43,142 nt of DNA from Staphylococcus petrasii (lineage in GTDB: Bacteria; Bacillota; Bacilli; Staphylococcales; Staphylococcaceae). Positions within the stretch are counted from its first letter, which is position 1, and the number at the start of each line of letters is the position of its first letter. Location: the NCBI RefSeq assembly GCF_002902565.1, contig NZ_PPRC01000044.1:1-43142 (forward strand), in the 5' to 3' direction. Positions 1 through 8,336 of this stretch are shown piece after piece. The notes beneath the pieces are model-generated. The model was given only the letters and a program-made list of their open reading frames with translations, searched no databases and was not told the origin of the DNA. The position numbers were made by a program, and so were the translations under genes.

Positions 1-3
1 ATC

Positions 4-40
4 TTGCACGTTTGTTGTTTATGGAGTATATTTATTATAC
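4..40 (+). promoter_or_regulatory. Promoter with QsrR-type quinone-response operator
   Basis: A -35 TTGCAC (4-9) and -10 TATATT (27-32) are 17 bases apart. The palindrome GTATA-TTTAT-TATAC (26-40) covers the -10 and fits the GTATA-N5-TATAC site that I recall for the staphylococcal quinone repressor QsrR exactly. The downstream gene is a CatE-type ring-cleavage or glyoxalase protein, a known class of QsrR target. That QsrR binds here is inferred. Confidence 0.7.
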
Positions 41-94
41 TTAATATAAATAATAGATAAAGATGATTATTTTCATCTTAGGAGGCACGTTACT

Positions 95-901
95 ATGACT
101 TCATTCCACACAACTGAAGCAACACAAGTTACAAATATTACTTTAAACGTTCAAGATTTAAAAAAAATGACTAATTTTTATTCCAATATTTTAGGATTTT
201 CAATAAAAGAACAAAATGACCAATCTGTTACGTTTAACGTTGGTGCGCATGGCCATACGTTAACTTTACATTTATTAGAAGATGGACGTCGCCCTGGGTT
301 TAGAGAAGCTGGCTTATTCCATATCGCTTATCTTTTACCAAGTCGCACAGATTTAGCGAACTTTCTTTTCCATATGAGCCGTATGAACATTCCTGTCGGG
401 GGTGGCGATCATTTAGTCAGTGAGGCGCTATATTTCAATGACCCAGAAGGCAATGGTATTGAGGTATATCAAGACCGCCCTACTGACACTTGGCAATGGT
501 CTGATGGTTTCGTGAAAATGGATACCCTAGAAGTGAATGCCGATGATTTAATTGCACAACGTTCAGAGGACGGTTGGCAAGGTTGGCCTGCAGACGGTAA
601 AATCGGACATTTACACCTTAAAACACATGATTTAGGACAAGCGCGTGAATTTTATATTGATCAAATTGGTTTAGAACATATTTCTCAATACCCACAATCA
701 TTATTTATGTCTACGCAAAAATATCATCATCATATCGCAGCAAACATTTGGCAATCTAATCAAGTACGTTTAGACAACGAACAAACTTATGGATTAGCTC
801 ACTTTGATATTTACAAACCAAATGTAGAAGAAACACATCTTACATCACCAGAAGGCTTCGACATCACACTTCACAGTGATACAAGCGTAGTACCTGGATA
901 A
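95..901 (+). CDS. CatE-like VOC family dioxygenase/glyoxalase
   Basis: 268-aa protein of the vicinal-oxygen-chelate superfamily with two fused VOC modules, about residues 11-125 and 168-262, the layout of catechol-2,3-dioxygenase (CatE/YfiE) proteins. Likely metal ligands are in HIAYLLP and GNGIEVYQD of the first module and GHLHLKTHDL of the second. It probably detoxifies quinones or catechols in the cytoplasm. The start is preceded by TTAGGAGG. It is transcribed alone from a promoter carrying a QsrR-type operator and ends at a hairpin terminator. In S. aureus a close relative sits next to the nitroreductase; here other genes lie between them. The exact substrate is not known. Confidence 0.85.
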   Translation: MTSFHTTEATQVTNITLNVQDLKKMTNFYSNILGFSIKEQNDQSVTFNVGAHGHTLTLHLLEDGRRPGFREAGLFHIAYLLPSRTDLANFLFHMSRMNIPVGGGDHLVSEALYFNDPEGNGIEVYQDRPTDTWQWSDGFVKMDTLEVNADDLIAQRSEDGWQGWPADGKIGHLHLKTHDLGQAREFYIDQIGLEHISQYPQSLFMSTQKYHHHIAANIWQSNQVRLDNEQTYGLAHFDIYKPNVEETHLTSPEGFDITLHSDTSVVPG

Positions 902-906
902 ATATT

Positions 907-938
907 AAAACAGGATAGTCCGATGACTACCCTGTTTT
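907..938. terminator. Bidirectional terminator between convergent genes
   Basis: AAAACAGG and CCTGTTTT form an 8-bp outer stem with a T-run on the plus side. It separates the CatE-like gene from the convergent PhnD-like gene. Confidence 0.75.
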
Positions 939-941
939 TTA

Positions 942-1850
942 TTATTCTTCTACCATTTTTCTATATTCTCTAACTGTATCAAAATCACTATCTTTTGCTT
1001 TTTCATAACCTTGATGGCCATAAATGTCATTTATCACTTTTTTACCTTTTGACGTTTTACTTATATTAATAAATGCTGTACTAATTTTATCTTTCCATTT
1101 ATCACTCATATCACTTCGAACAGAAATTGTATCATTTGGAATTTTTTTAGTGTGATAAATTACTTTAGTGTCATTATAAATGTTAGGATAATCCTTTTTT
1201 AAATCTGCGCGTGCATCTTGATATGTCGCTACAGCATCTACGTCTTTATTTAACAAGGCGATGAGTGCTTGATCATGCCCTTTAATTTGCGTTGTTTTAA
1301 CATCATTTCGTTTAATGCCCTGTTGTTTTAAACTAGCGAGAGGATAGATATAACCCGAAGTGGATTGACTATCTTGCAGTCCTATTTTTTTACCTTTTAA
1401 ATCTTTTAAACTATGGATATTGCTATTTTTGTTTACAACAATTTGCGAGCGATAATAATCAACTAATTGATTGGTTTTATTACCTTTATTATCTACAAGA
1501 TAACCTTTTGATTTGAGTAAAACATCTGCAGCATGCTTCTCGTGAGCTAATGTGTAAGAGACTGGTGAAATGAAGGCCACGTCTACTTTTCGAGAGCTTA
1601 GTGCTTCAACCATAGCGTTATAGTTAGTTGCTACATGGACTTTAACTGGAATTTTTAACTCATCAGATAATAGTTGTTGTAACGGCTTTACTTTAGCATC
1701 TAAAGTTTGAGCATTCTGAGAGGGTACAAATTCTACATTTAATTCTTTTGGTTCATGCTTTTGTGATTTTCCTGCTTTATTTTGAGAACAACCACCTGAA
1801 CAAATTAATAATAAAAATAATAAGACAATAAGTATTTTTGAAGTTTTCAT
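942..1850 (-). CDS. PhnD-type phosphonate/phosphate-binding lipoprotein, orphan
   Basis: 302-aa substrate-binding protein of the PhnD family (periplasmic-binding type 2 fold). The N terminus is a lipoprotein signal: KILIVLLFLLLICSGGC, with Cys-21 as the likely lipidated residue in a slightly atypical SGGC lipobox. The body shows family features such as VAFISPVSYTLAHE and GKKIGLQDSQSTSGYIYPLASL. PhnD proteins capture phosphonates or related anions for an ABC importer. No PhnC ATPase or PhnE permease gene is adjacent, so this receptor must share a distant transporter or act alone. RBS AAAGGA precedes the ATG. The family is clear, the ligand is not. Confidence 0.82.
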   Translation of the reverse strand: MKTSKILIVLLFLLLICSGGCSQNKAGKSQKHEPKELNVEFVPSQNAQTLDAKVKPLQQLLSDELKIPVKVHVATNYNAMVEALSSRKVDVAFISPVSYTLAHEKHAADVLLKSKGYLVDNKGNKTNQLVDYYRSQIVVNKNSNIHSLKDLKGKKIGLQDSQSTSGYIYPLASLKQQGIKRNDVKTTQIKGHDQALIALLNKDVDAVATYQDARADLKKDYPNIYNDTKVIYHTKKIPNDTISVRSDMSDKWKDKISTAFINISKTSKGKKVINDIYGHQGYEKAKDSDFDTVREYRKMVEE

Positions 1851-1952
1851 ATTTTTTCCTTTTTCAAAAATTTAATTTAACACACTTTTATTGTAGTATA
1901 CCCTTATTCCCCAAAAATTTGATAGTTCAAATAATTTAATTCAAAAAATAAA

Positions 1953-1977
1953 AACAGGGCGTTGTAAACGCCCTGTT
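1953..1977 (-). terminator. Terminator of the aldehyde dehydrogenase gene
   Basis: AACAGGGCG pairs with CGCCCTGTT around a 7-base loop and is followed on the minus strand by TTTTATTTTTTG. Confidence 0.85.
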
Positions 1978-1996
1978 CAATAAATCTCTATCTATC

Positions 1997-3490
1997 TTAG
2001 TATAGTCCTTGAGTTGTGTTGCTAGTGTCGATAAAGATGTTTTTAACTTGTTGATAGTTTTTAATAGCATCTTTATAAACTTCACGGCCAATACCTGATT
2101 TTTTATAACCGCCAAATGGTGCACCTGCTGGGATTTGGTTGTAAGTGTTAATCCAAATACGACCAGTTTTCATAGCTTTCGCTACATTTAATGCACGGTT
2201 AAGGTTAGTGGTAAAGATACCACCAGCTAAGCCGTATTCTGAATCATTTGCGATTCTAATAGCATCTTGTTCGTCGTCGAATTTTTCTACAACTAATACA
2301 GGTCCAAAGATTTCTTCTTGTGCTAATTTATGGCTATTATCACTTAATTCGATAATTGTTGGTTCGAAATAATAACCTTTATCTAAACCATTGTCAGTAA
2401 TGCGATGGCCACCAGTTAAGATATTAGCACTTGAATCTTCTTCAGCTAATTTCACATAGCTTTCGATTTTTTCTAATTGTTCTGGACCAGTTTGAGCACT
2501 CATTTTCACATCTTCATCGAATGGATCGCCTACTTTAATATTTTCAAAAGCTTCTTTAATCTTAGGCATTACTTCATCATAAATTGAAGATTGAACTAAT
2601 AAGCGTGAACCTGCACTACATACTTCACCTTGGTTAAATAAGATACCTAATTGTGCACCTTCAACGACTTGTTCTAAGTTAGCATCGTCAAAGATAATAT
2701 TTGCACTTTTGCCACCAAGTTCTAATGTTGTTGGTACAATACGTTCAGCACCTGCTTTAGCTACGCCATAACCAACGTCTGTTGAACCAGTGAATGATAA
2801 TTTATTTACACCTTCGTGATTGAAGATAGCGTCACCAGATTCAGAACCTTTACCTGTTACTACGTTTACAACACCTTTAGGTAGTACTTCTTGGAAGACT
2901 TTTGCAAGTTCGATTAAAGTTAATGGTGTTGATGATGATGGTTGAATAACCACTGTGTTACCTGCAGCTAATGCTGGGCCTAATTTCCATGATGCTAATA
3001 GAATTGGGAAGTTCCAAGCTACTACTGCACCAACTACGCCAATTGGTTCATTAACTACTAAGCTCATTGTATTTTCATCAAGCTCATTTACTGTACCTTC
3101 GTCAGTAGTTAACACGCTTGCGAAATATTTAAATTGATTTGCAGCTTGTGGCACATCAATTGTTGAAGTTTCACGATAAGGTTTACCGTTTTGTAACGAT
3201 TCGATAGTCGCAAAATGTTCAGCTTTTTCATGAATACGGCGACTAATTTCTAATAAATAGTCAGCACGTTCATTTTTTGAAATTTTGCTCCAACTGTCAA
3301 ACGCATCAGTTGCGGCTTGTACTGCTTTATCTACGTCTGATTTATTCGCTTTTGCAACCTCTGCTAAATCTTCGCCGTTAGCAGGGTTAGTTACTGTTAA
3401 CGTTTCTCCACTTTCACTGTCTTGGAATTCTCCGTTAATGAATAAACCATATTTTTCATCGATAAAATCTCTAACATTTACTTTAGCCAT
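1997..3490 (-). CDS. aldA: NAD-dependent aldehyde dehydrogenase
   Basis: 497-aa protein of the ALDH superfamily, full length. It oxidises aldehydes to acids with NAD+. Visible motifs are the cofactor segment [22 protein letters not shown], the FTGSTDVG loop, the general-base region [15 protein letters not shown] and the catalytic Cys in [11 protein letters not shown]; the C terminus has [15 protein letters not shown]. It is closest to staphylococcal AldA proteins, implicated in detoxifying short aldehydes and methylglyoxal. RBS AAAGGATG precedes the ATG. It is monocistronic with its own terminator. A perfect cre sequence 70-85 bases upstream suggests CcpA control. The physiological substrate is uncertain. 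Confidence 0.92.
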   Translation of the reverse strand: MAKVNVRDFIDEKYGLFINGEFQDSESGETLTVTNPANGEDLAEVAKANKSDVDKAVQAATDAFDSWSKISKNERADYLLEISRRIHEKAEHFATIESLQNGKPYRETSTIDVPQAANQFKYFASVLTTDEGTVNELDENTMSLVVNEPIGVVGAVVAWNFPILLASWKLGPALAAGNTVVIQPSSSTPLTLIELAKVFQEVLPKGVVNVVTGKGSESGDAIFNHEGVNKLSFTGSTDVGYGVAKAGAERIVPTTLELGGKSANIIFDDANLEQVVEGAQLGILFNQGEVCSAGSRLLVQSSIYDEVMPKIKEAFENIKVGDPFDEDVKMSAQTGPEQLEKIESYVKLAEEDSSANILTGGHRITDNGLDKGYYFEPTIIELSDNSHKLAQEEIFGPVLVVEKFDDEQDAIRIANDSEYGLAGGIFTTNLNRALNVAKAMKTGRIWINTYNQIPAGAPFGGYKKSGIGREVYKDAIKNYQQVKNIFIDTSNTTQGLY

Positions 3491-3559
3491 GTTTCATCAT
3501 CCTTTTTAAAAGTTTTTAAAACGTGATGCGAAAAGTTTTATATATAAATCTTACTAAAA

Positions 3560-3575
3560 ATGTAATCGTTTACTA
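3560..3575 (+). promoter_or_regulatory. cre site (CcpA operator) upstream of aldA
   Basis: ATGTAATCGTTTACTA matches the degenerate cre consensus WTGNAANCGNWNNCWW at every position. It lies upstream of the minus-strand aldehyde dehydrogenase, consistent with carbon catabolite control. Binding is inferred. Confidence 0.65.
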
Positions 3576-3612
3576 ATTTCTAGTATTATTTTACTTTATC
3601 TGGTTGAAAAAA

Positions 3613-3639
3613 CGAAATAAGTTGCTCGAACTTATTTCG
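3613..3639 (-). terminator. Minus-strand terminator, probable original nitroreductase terminator
   Basis: A perfect 11-bp stem (CGAAATAAGTT / AACTTATTTCG) with a 5-base loop is followed on the minus strand by TTTTTT. No intact minus-strand gene lies just upstream. It sits 55 bases past the truncated nitroreductase 3' end at 3694-3770, so it looks like that gene's original terminator. Confidence 0.75.
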
Positions 3640-3693
3640 CTTCATTTCTGTACATATGCTATTTACCCGTTCACTTAAGAATTACACATAGAG

Positions 3694-3770
3694 ATTTTAT
3701 TTAATCCATTGAATAACATCGTCAGCAGATTGACGTACTTTCGCTTTAGGTTCATCTTTTCTATAAACGA
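3694..3770 (-). pseudogene. Truncated duplicate of the nitroreductase 3' end (direct repeat, left copy)
   Basis: These 77 bases match 6293-6369 at 74 positions and encode the same C-terminal tail, ending [11 protein letters not shown] plus the stop codon. Homology stops abruptly at 3770, where the surface-protein promoter region begins. It is the displaced 3' end of the intact nitroreductase gene at 6296-6955, left at the far end of a 2.6-kb insert. It has no start codon and is not a gene in its own right. Confidence 0.9.
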
Positions 3771-3982
3771 TGGTAATCATAAAAAAATTTAAAAATAATT
3801 AGTCTTTATAGTTTTTGAAATCATCTCCTTAAATACATGCAATTCAATATAATTACAAAAAATATAAAAATATTATTTTATTACACATCGTTTAATGATG
3901 AATCACTTTGGTGTATGATTATTTTAAATATATTATAAATATTTTATATAAAAATAGCACATTAAAATAAGGAGTGATTTTA

Positions 3983-6208
3983 TTGTTTTTCAATCATAAA
4001 CAACGATTTGGTATTCGCAAGTTCACTATAGGAATCAGTTCAATACTTTTAGGCAGTGTATTATTTATTGGAGTTGATTCAGTCGCTCATGCCTCAGAAT
4101 TAAATGATACTAATAGTTCTTTACCTACAAACTCACAATCTTTAAGCGATTCAACTAACGCTAATCAGTCCAATGAAGCTAATCAATCAGCCCCTCAAAA
4201 AGATTCATCTACTCATGTGGACAATAACGATAAAGAATTAAATAATAATAACCAATTGAATTCTACTAATAATTCTCAACCTATAAATCAGAGTGACGAC
4301 AAGTCAAATTCATATAATACTGATACAGATATAACTAACCAAGATTCTAATGAGCAATCAACTTTAGACGAGAACCAAAAAAAATATTATATAAATACGG
4401 ATAAATTTCATCTTCCTAAATCATACCCTCTTGTAGGCTCTCCTCACATGGTAAATATAGGTGGTGGTGGCGTTGATGTCACACCAGGTTTATCTACATT
4501 TAAAGATGATGATACTGTAAATTATAATTTCACTGTATCTTTAAGTCATATCAAAGCAAGCGATCATGTTCAAACGGCGAAAACTTTTGGAATAACTGTA
4601 CCTAAATTCGTTCAAAACGTGCAATTCAAACTAATAGGTACAAGAGAAGAAGAAAGCTTAGTTCCTCATAATGTTAATTTAACTTTAGGTCAAATATCTG
4701 AAGATGATTATAAAAACACTAACAATTTCAATCTTATTCCTACATATGAAGATTATTTAAAATTAAAAAACGAAGGTAAAAATGAATTACCTGCATCAAT
4801 AATAAAATATAATGAATCTTATAGTGAGCTTAGTGGAGGAAGTTATAACCCAGATTATGCTAAATCTTATGGATTAAGCACTTTGATAGATGGCTCGATA
4901 GGAATAAATGTTAGCTATGATATTACTAAAGAACAATTTAAAAAAACACCTTATATGCCATTAGATGCTAGACTAAGATGGAAATCATCAACAGAAAATA
5001 TTCCACTTGATTCTAATGAAACAGGCGCACAATCATTAGACAATTATAGACGTCATTTAGTCACTTATTTTAATCAAGATGAGAAAAGTAGATACTCTTC
5101 TTATACATTTATAGAGCATCCTGAACATATTCATGAAGGTGATTTTGATGAAAATGGACTATATCTTGAACCATCAATAGGTGTTACTAAAAAATTGCAT
5201 GATTGGACACTAATAGGTAATGATATTAGTCATTCAAACTTTATGTATAGTCGTATTTTCGCATTAGCAGCAAACCCAACTGTTTTTTATGAGGTTGCTT
5301 CTAATGAAGATTATGCTGATATTGCTGTAGCTAAAGTGACTGAACCTATCAAAAATACTACACCTAAGACACCGGAACAACCTAGTACGCCAGAACAACC
5401 TAAAACTCCGGAGCAACCTAAAACACCAGAGCAACCTAAAACACCAGAGCAACCTAATACTCCGGAACAACCTAATACTCCGGAACAACCTAAAACGCTA
5501 GATCAACCTAAAACACCAGAGCAACCTAAGACACCAGAACAACCTAAGACACCAGAACAACCTAAAACGCCAGAGCAACCTAAAACGCCAGATCAACCTA
5601 AAACGCCAGATCAACCTAAAACACCAGAGCAACCTAAGACGCCGGAACAACCTAGCAAACCGGAACAACCTAAGACACCAGAACAACCTAAAACGCCAGA
5701 TCAACCTAAAACACCGGAACAACCTAAGACACCAGAACAACCTAGCAAACCGGAACAACCTAATACTCCAGAACAACCTAAGACACCAGATCAACCTAAG
5801 ACACCAGAACAACCTAAAACACCAGAACAACCTAAAACACCAGAACAACCTAAAACACCAGAACAACCTAAAACTCCGGAGCAACCTAAGAGTCCGGAAC
5901 AATCTAAAACGCCAGAAAAACCTAGCAAACCCGAAAAACCTAACAAACCAGAGAAATCTGATTTAACAAATAAACCAAACGCACCAAAAAAACAAAATCA
6001 AGCAAAACATACTCATAAAACAAGCAACACTAATGTTTTACAAAAACATCATCAAAATACTTATCAAGAAAAGAGTACAAACGGAAAGGATAAACTTCCT
6101 TTAACTGGAGAAACTAAAGAAAATAATAATATTTTACTTAGTATTATTACTGCAATATTTGGATCATCTTTACTTTTATTACGTCGCAAAAATATGAAGA
6201 ATAAATAA
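3983..6208 (+). CDS. LPXTG cell-wall-anchored surface protein with proline-rich repeats
   Basis: 741-aa secreted adhesin-like protein. A YSIRK-type signal peptide (RFGIRKFTIGISSILLG) ends near AHA-SE. Then come about 120 residues of Ser/Asn/Gln-rich sequence, a globular region of unrecognised fold (about residues 130-455), 33 hexapeptides of TPEQPK type, a Lys/His-rich linker, the sortase motif LPLTG, a membrane helix and RRKNMKNK. The globular part may bind a host ligand and the repeats act as a wall-spanning stalk. TTG at 3983 is the likely start, 8 bases after AAGGAG; a GTG at 3974 overlaps that ribosome site. The gene lies within the repeat-flanked cassette. Sortase A, encoded at 9350-9958, would anchor it. 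I could not match it to a named Sas, Sdr or Ses protein. Confidence 0.88.
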   Translation: MFFNHKQRFGIRKFTIGISSILLGSVLFIGVDSVAHASELNDTNSSLPTNSQSLSDSTNANQSNEANQSAPQKDSSTHVDNNDKELNNNNQLNSTNNSQPINQSDDKSNSYNTDTDITNQDSNEQSTLDENQKKYYINTDKFHLPKSYPLVGSPHMVNIGGGGVDVTPGLSTFKDDDTVNYNFTVSLSHIKASDHVQTAKTFGITVPKFVQNVQFKLIGTREEESLVPHNVNLTLGQISEDDYKNTNNFNLIPTYEDYLKLKNEGKNELPASIIKYNESYSELSGGSYNPDYAKSYGLSTLIDGSIGINVSYDITKEQFKKTPYMPLDARLRWKSSTENIPLDSNETGAQSLDNYRRHLVTYFNQDEKSRYSSYTFIEHPEHIHEGDFDENGLYLEPSIGVTKKLHDWTLIGNDISHSNFMYSRIFALAANPTVFYEVASNEDYADIAVAKVTEPIKNTTPKTPEQPSTPEQPKTPEQPKTPEQPKTPEQPNTPEQPNTPEQPKTLDQPKTPEQPKTPEQPKTPEQPKTPEQPKTPDQPKTPDQPKTPEQPKTPEQPSKPEQPKTPEQPKTPDQPKTPEQPKTPEQPSKPEQPNTPEQPKTPDQPKTPEQPKTPEQPKTPEQPKTPEQPKTPEQPKSPEQSKTPEKPSKPEKPNKPEKSDLTNKPNAPKKQNQAKHTHKTSNTNVLQKHHQNTYQEKSTNGKDKLPLTGETKENNNILLSIITAIFGSSLLLLRRKNMKNK
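5369..5962 (+). repeat. 33-unit array of 18-bp coding repeats (TPEQPK)
   Basis: Exactly 33 consecutive 18-bp units encode variants of T-P-E-Q-P-K; T can become K or S, E can become D, the second Q can become K, and K can become S or N. Units near the 3' end drift most. The perfect 18-bp period keeps the frame, so slippage changes stalk length without killing the protein. The unit is too short and lacks spacers, so it is not a CRISPR. Confidence 0.95.
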
Positions 6209-6237
6209 TTTAAAATAATAAGCAATATAAAATAAAC

Positions 6238-6275
6238 AAAGCTATCTATTTCAAGTTGATGAAATAGATAGCTTT
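6238..6275. terminator. Bidirectional terminator between surface-protein and nitroreductase genes
   Basis: A perfect 16-bp stem (AAAGCTATCTATTTCA and its complement) with a 6-base loop lies between the two convergent genes. It lies inside the inserted cassette. Confidence 0.85.
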
Positions 6276-6292
6276 TAAAAATATATAAATCA

Positions 6293-6369
6293 ATTTTATT
6301 TAATCCATTGGATAACATCGTCAGCAGATTGACGTACTTTCGCTTTAGGTTCTTCTTTTCTATAACCGA
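6293..6369. repeat. Direct repeat, right copy (3' end of nitroreductase gene)
   Basis: This is the partner of 3694-3770, with 74 of 77 positions identical. It includes the stop codon and the last 24 codons of the intact gene. Confidence 0.9.
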
Positions 6370-6955
6370 AACCAACCATGACAGAAGGTGCAAATTCATC
6401 CGTATTTAAAATGCCTTCTTCAGATAAGATTTCAGTTACTTTATCTAAGTCGAAACCTTCCATTGGACATGAATCGATGCCAAGTAACGCTGCAGATGTC
6501 ATCATATTAGCTAAAGCAATATACGTTTGTTTGCTCGCCCAATCTAATAATGTGCGCTCATTATCATTAATATGGAAATTAGTTTGGAAGCCATTTACTT
6601 TTTCATTAAATGCAGGTAACGTGCTTTCTTCGTATTTTTTAACATTTTTAATGATTGATTGAACGTAATCGGAACTAGGAGTCACATTCTTACGTGCTAA
6701 GATAATTACGAAATGACTTGCCGTTTTCAATTGTTTTTGAGCACCTGAACTATATGGAATTAATTTCTCACGTAAGTCTTGATTTTGAACCACTACAAAA
6801 CGCCATGGTTCTAATCCTAATGAACTTGGTGATAATCGAGCTGTTTCAAGTATAGTGTCAAAGTCAGAATCGCTCACTTTTTTTGTTGAATCAAACTCTT
6901 TTGTTGCATGTCTAAAATTGAATGCTTTGATAATCGTATCTTGCATTTCACTCAT
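6296..6955 (-). CDS. NAD(P)H-dependent nitroreductase family oxidoreductase
   Basis: 219-aa flavoprotein of the nitroreductase family (NfsB/YodC-like), full length. Family marks are the N-terminal [11 protein letters not shown] segment (FMN phosphate contact), [20 protein letters not shown], and the C-terminal [19 protein letters not shown]. It likely reduces quinones or nitro compounds with FMN. GAGGAGG precedes the ATG. Its last 74 bases are duplicated at 3694-3770, so the present 3' end may come from an inserted element. I find no perfect QsrR box in its own upstream region, unlike the CatE-like gene. The natural substrate is unknown. Confidence 0.9.
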   Translation of the reverse strand: MSEMQDTIIKAFNFRHATKEFDSTKKVSDSDFDTILETARLSPSSLGLEPWRFVVVQNQDLREKLIPYSSGAQKQLKTASHFVIILARKNVTPSSDYVQSIIKNVKKYEESTLPAFNEKVNGFQTNFHINDNERTLLDWASKQTYIALANMMTSAALLGIDSCPMEGFDLDKVTEILSEEGILNTDEFAPSVMVGFGYRKEEPKAKVRQSADDVIQWIK

Positions 6956-7119
6956 AAAAATATCCTCCTCAGTTTATTGTCACTCAAATTATAAATGACT
7001 CACTCTTCACACTAAAGATATTAGCTTGCAAATTTCTCTCTTATTATTTGAAAATCAATAACAAAAGACTTGTTTATGTAAAATTTTTAACATTTTAAAG
7101 ATAAAATTGCTAAAAACTA

Positions 7120-7148
7120 TTGATTTGTGAATTAATTCACAATATAAT
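7120..7148 (+). promoter_or_regulatory. ldhD promoter with Rex operator in the spacer
   Basis: The -35 TTGATT (7120-7125) and -10 TATAAT (7143-7148) are 17 bases apart. The spacer is almost entirely the palindrome TTGTGAATTAATTCACAA (7125-7142), which fits the Rex consensus TTGTGAA-N4-TTCACAA perfectly. Bound Rex would block RNA polymerase until NADH rises. The same sequence also fits the CRP/ArcR pattern TGTGA-N6-TCACA. Confidence 0.88.
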
Positions 7149-7278
7149 GTATTTGTAAGTTAAGTAATAGAGATGTTTCAAATCATTATTTTAATTACAC
7201 ATACATTTCTATAGACAACTTCAGTCTTAATTATTTATTACTATATATATTTAATCAACTTGAAATGGGGTTATTATA

Positions 7279-8271
7279 ATGACAAAAATTATGTTTTTCG
7301 GAACTCGTGACTACGAGAAAAATGATGCTTTAAATTGGGGTAAAGCTAACAATGTTGAAGTTGTTACTTCTGAAGAAATTTTAAGCGAAGACACAGTAGA
7401 TCAATTAGAAGGTTTCGATGGCGTAACTACAATGCAATTCGGTAAATTAGCAGATTCAGTTTATCCTAAACTTGAAAAATATGGCATTAAACAAATCGCA
7501 CAACGTACAGCTGGATTTGATATGTATGATTTAGACCTTGCTAAAAAACATGATATTATCATTTCTAACGTGCCTAGCTATTCTCCAGAAACTATCGCTG
7601 AATATTCAGTATCAATCGCACTTCAATTAGTACGTCGCTTCCCTGCAATTGAAAAACGCGTTCAAGAACATAATTTCAAATGGGCAGCGCCAATCATGTC
7701 TACTCCTGTTAAAAATATGACTGTAGCAATTATTGGTACAGGTCGTATCGGTGCTGCAACTGGTAAAATCTATGCTGGCTTTGGTGCTAAAGTTGTTGGT
7801 TATGATGCATATCCTAATAATTCTTTAGACTTCTTAGAATACAAAGACTCAGTTGAAGAAGCTATTGATGGCGCAGATATCATTTCTTTACACGTACCTG
7901 CTAACAAAGAAAGCTTCCACTTATTTGATGCAGAAATGTTCTCTAAAGTTAAAAAAGGTGCTGTATTAGTTAACGCTGCTCGTGGCGCTGTTATCGACAC
8001 ACCTGAATTAATCAAAGCTGTTAATAATGGCACTTTATATGGTGCTGCTATCGATACGTATGAGAATGAAGCAGATTACTTCACATATGACTGGTCTAAT
8101 AAAGAAGTTGAAGATAAAACTTTATTAGAATTAATTGAAAATGAAAATATCTTAGTAACACCTCACATCGCTTTCTTCTCAGACGAAGCTGTAAGAAACT
8201 TAGTTGAAGGCGGATTAAACGCTGCTTTATCTGTAATTAATACAGGTAAATGTGACACTCAATTAAACTAA
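7279..8271 (+). CDS. ldhD: D-lactate dehydrogenase
   Basis: 330-aa fermentative D-lactate dehydrogenase (also called ddh) of the 2-hydroxyacid dehydrogenase family, reducing pyruvate to D-lactate with NADH. The NAD-binding motif is [17 protein letters not shown], followed by D-178 in VVGYDAYP. Active-site residues are Arg in NAARGAVID, Glu in TYENEADYF and His in [10 protein letters not shown]. Length and sequence match the S. aureus enzyme as I remember it. ATG follows GGGG about 10 bases upstream. It is single-gene, with a Rex box buried in its promoter and a strong bidirectional terminator behind it, so expression should rise when NADH accumulates under low oxygen. Confidence 0.97.
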   Translation: MTKIMFFGTRDYEKNDALNWGKANNVEVVTSEEILSEDTVDQLEGFDGVTTMQFGKLADSVYPKLEKYGIKQIAQRTAGFDMYDLDLAKKHDIIISNVPSYSPETIAEYSVSIALQLVRRFPAIEKRVQEHNFKWAAPIMSTPVKNMTVAIIGTGRIGAATGKIYAGFGAKVVGYDAYPNNSLDFLEYKDSVEEAIDGADIISLHVPANKESFHLFDAEMFSKVKKGAVLVNAARGAVIDTPELIKAVNNGTLYGAAIDTYENEADYFTYDWSNKEVEDKTLLELIENENILVTPHIAFFSDEAVRNLVEGGLNAALSVINTGKCDTQLN

Positions 8272-8291
8272 GATAATACACAATAAATTAC

Positions 8292-8329
8292 AAAAGCTGA
8301 AATCTCGAATAATTGAGATTTCAGCTTTT
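8292..8329. terminator. Bidirectional terminator between ldhD and the HAD gene
   Basis: A perfect 15-bp stem AAAAGCTGAAATCTC / GAGATTTCAGCTTTT with an 8-base loop and a T-run on the plus strand serves both convergent genes. Confidence 0.92.
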
Positions 8330-8336
8330 TTCTTAT

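Larger units (their letters stand above)
3694..6369. mobile_element. Putative surface-protein cassette bounded by 77-bp direct repeats
   Basis: Direct repeats 3694-3770 and 6293-6369 bracket a unit that holds only the LPXTG gene and its terminator. On the minus strand the order is: intact nitroreductase ending in the right repeat, insert, orphan 3' end in the left repeat, native-looking terminator. That is the arrangement left when an element integrates at the 3' end of a gene and restores it. No integrase, transposase or recombinase gene is present, so the mechanism is unknown. Tandem duplication or homologous exchange are alternatives. Confidence 0.55.

Noticed and set aside
3974..3982. GTG at 3974 as start of the surface protein
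   Set aside because: It is part of the AAGGAG ribosome site; TTG at 3983 has proper spacing and gives a standard signal peptide.
5264..5902. Long antisense frames opposite the repeat array
   Set aside because: They arise because the 18-bp repeat is free of stops in another frame. Their Arg/Leu/Phe/Cys repeats are an artefact of the coding strand.
5369..5962. Possible CRISPR array
   Set aside because: Units are 18 bp, directly adjacent, without spacers, and in frame within a coding gene.
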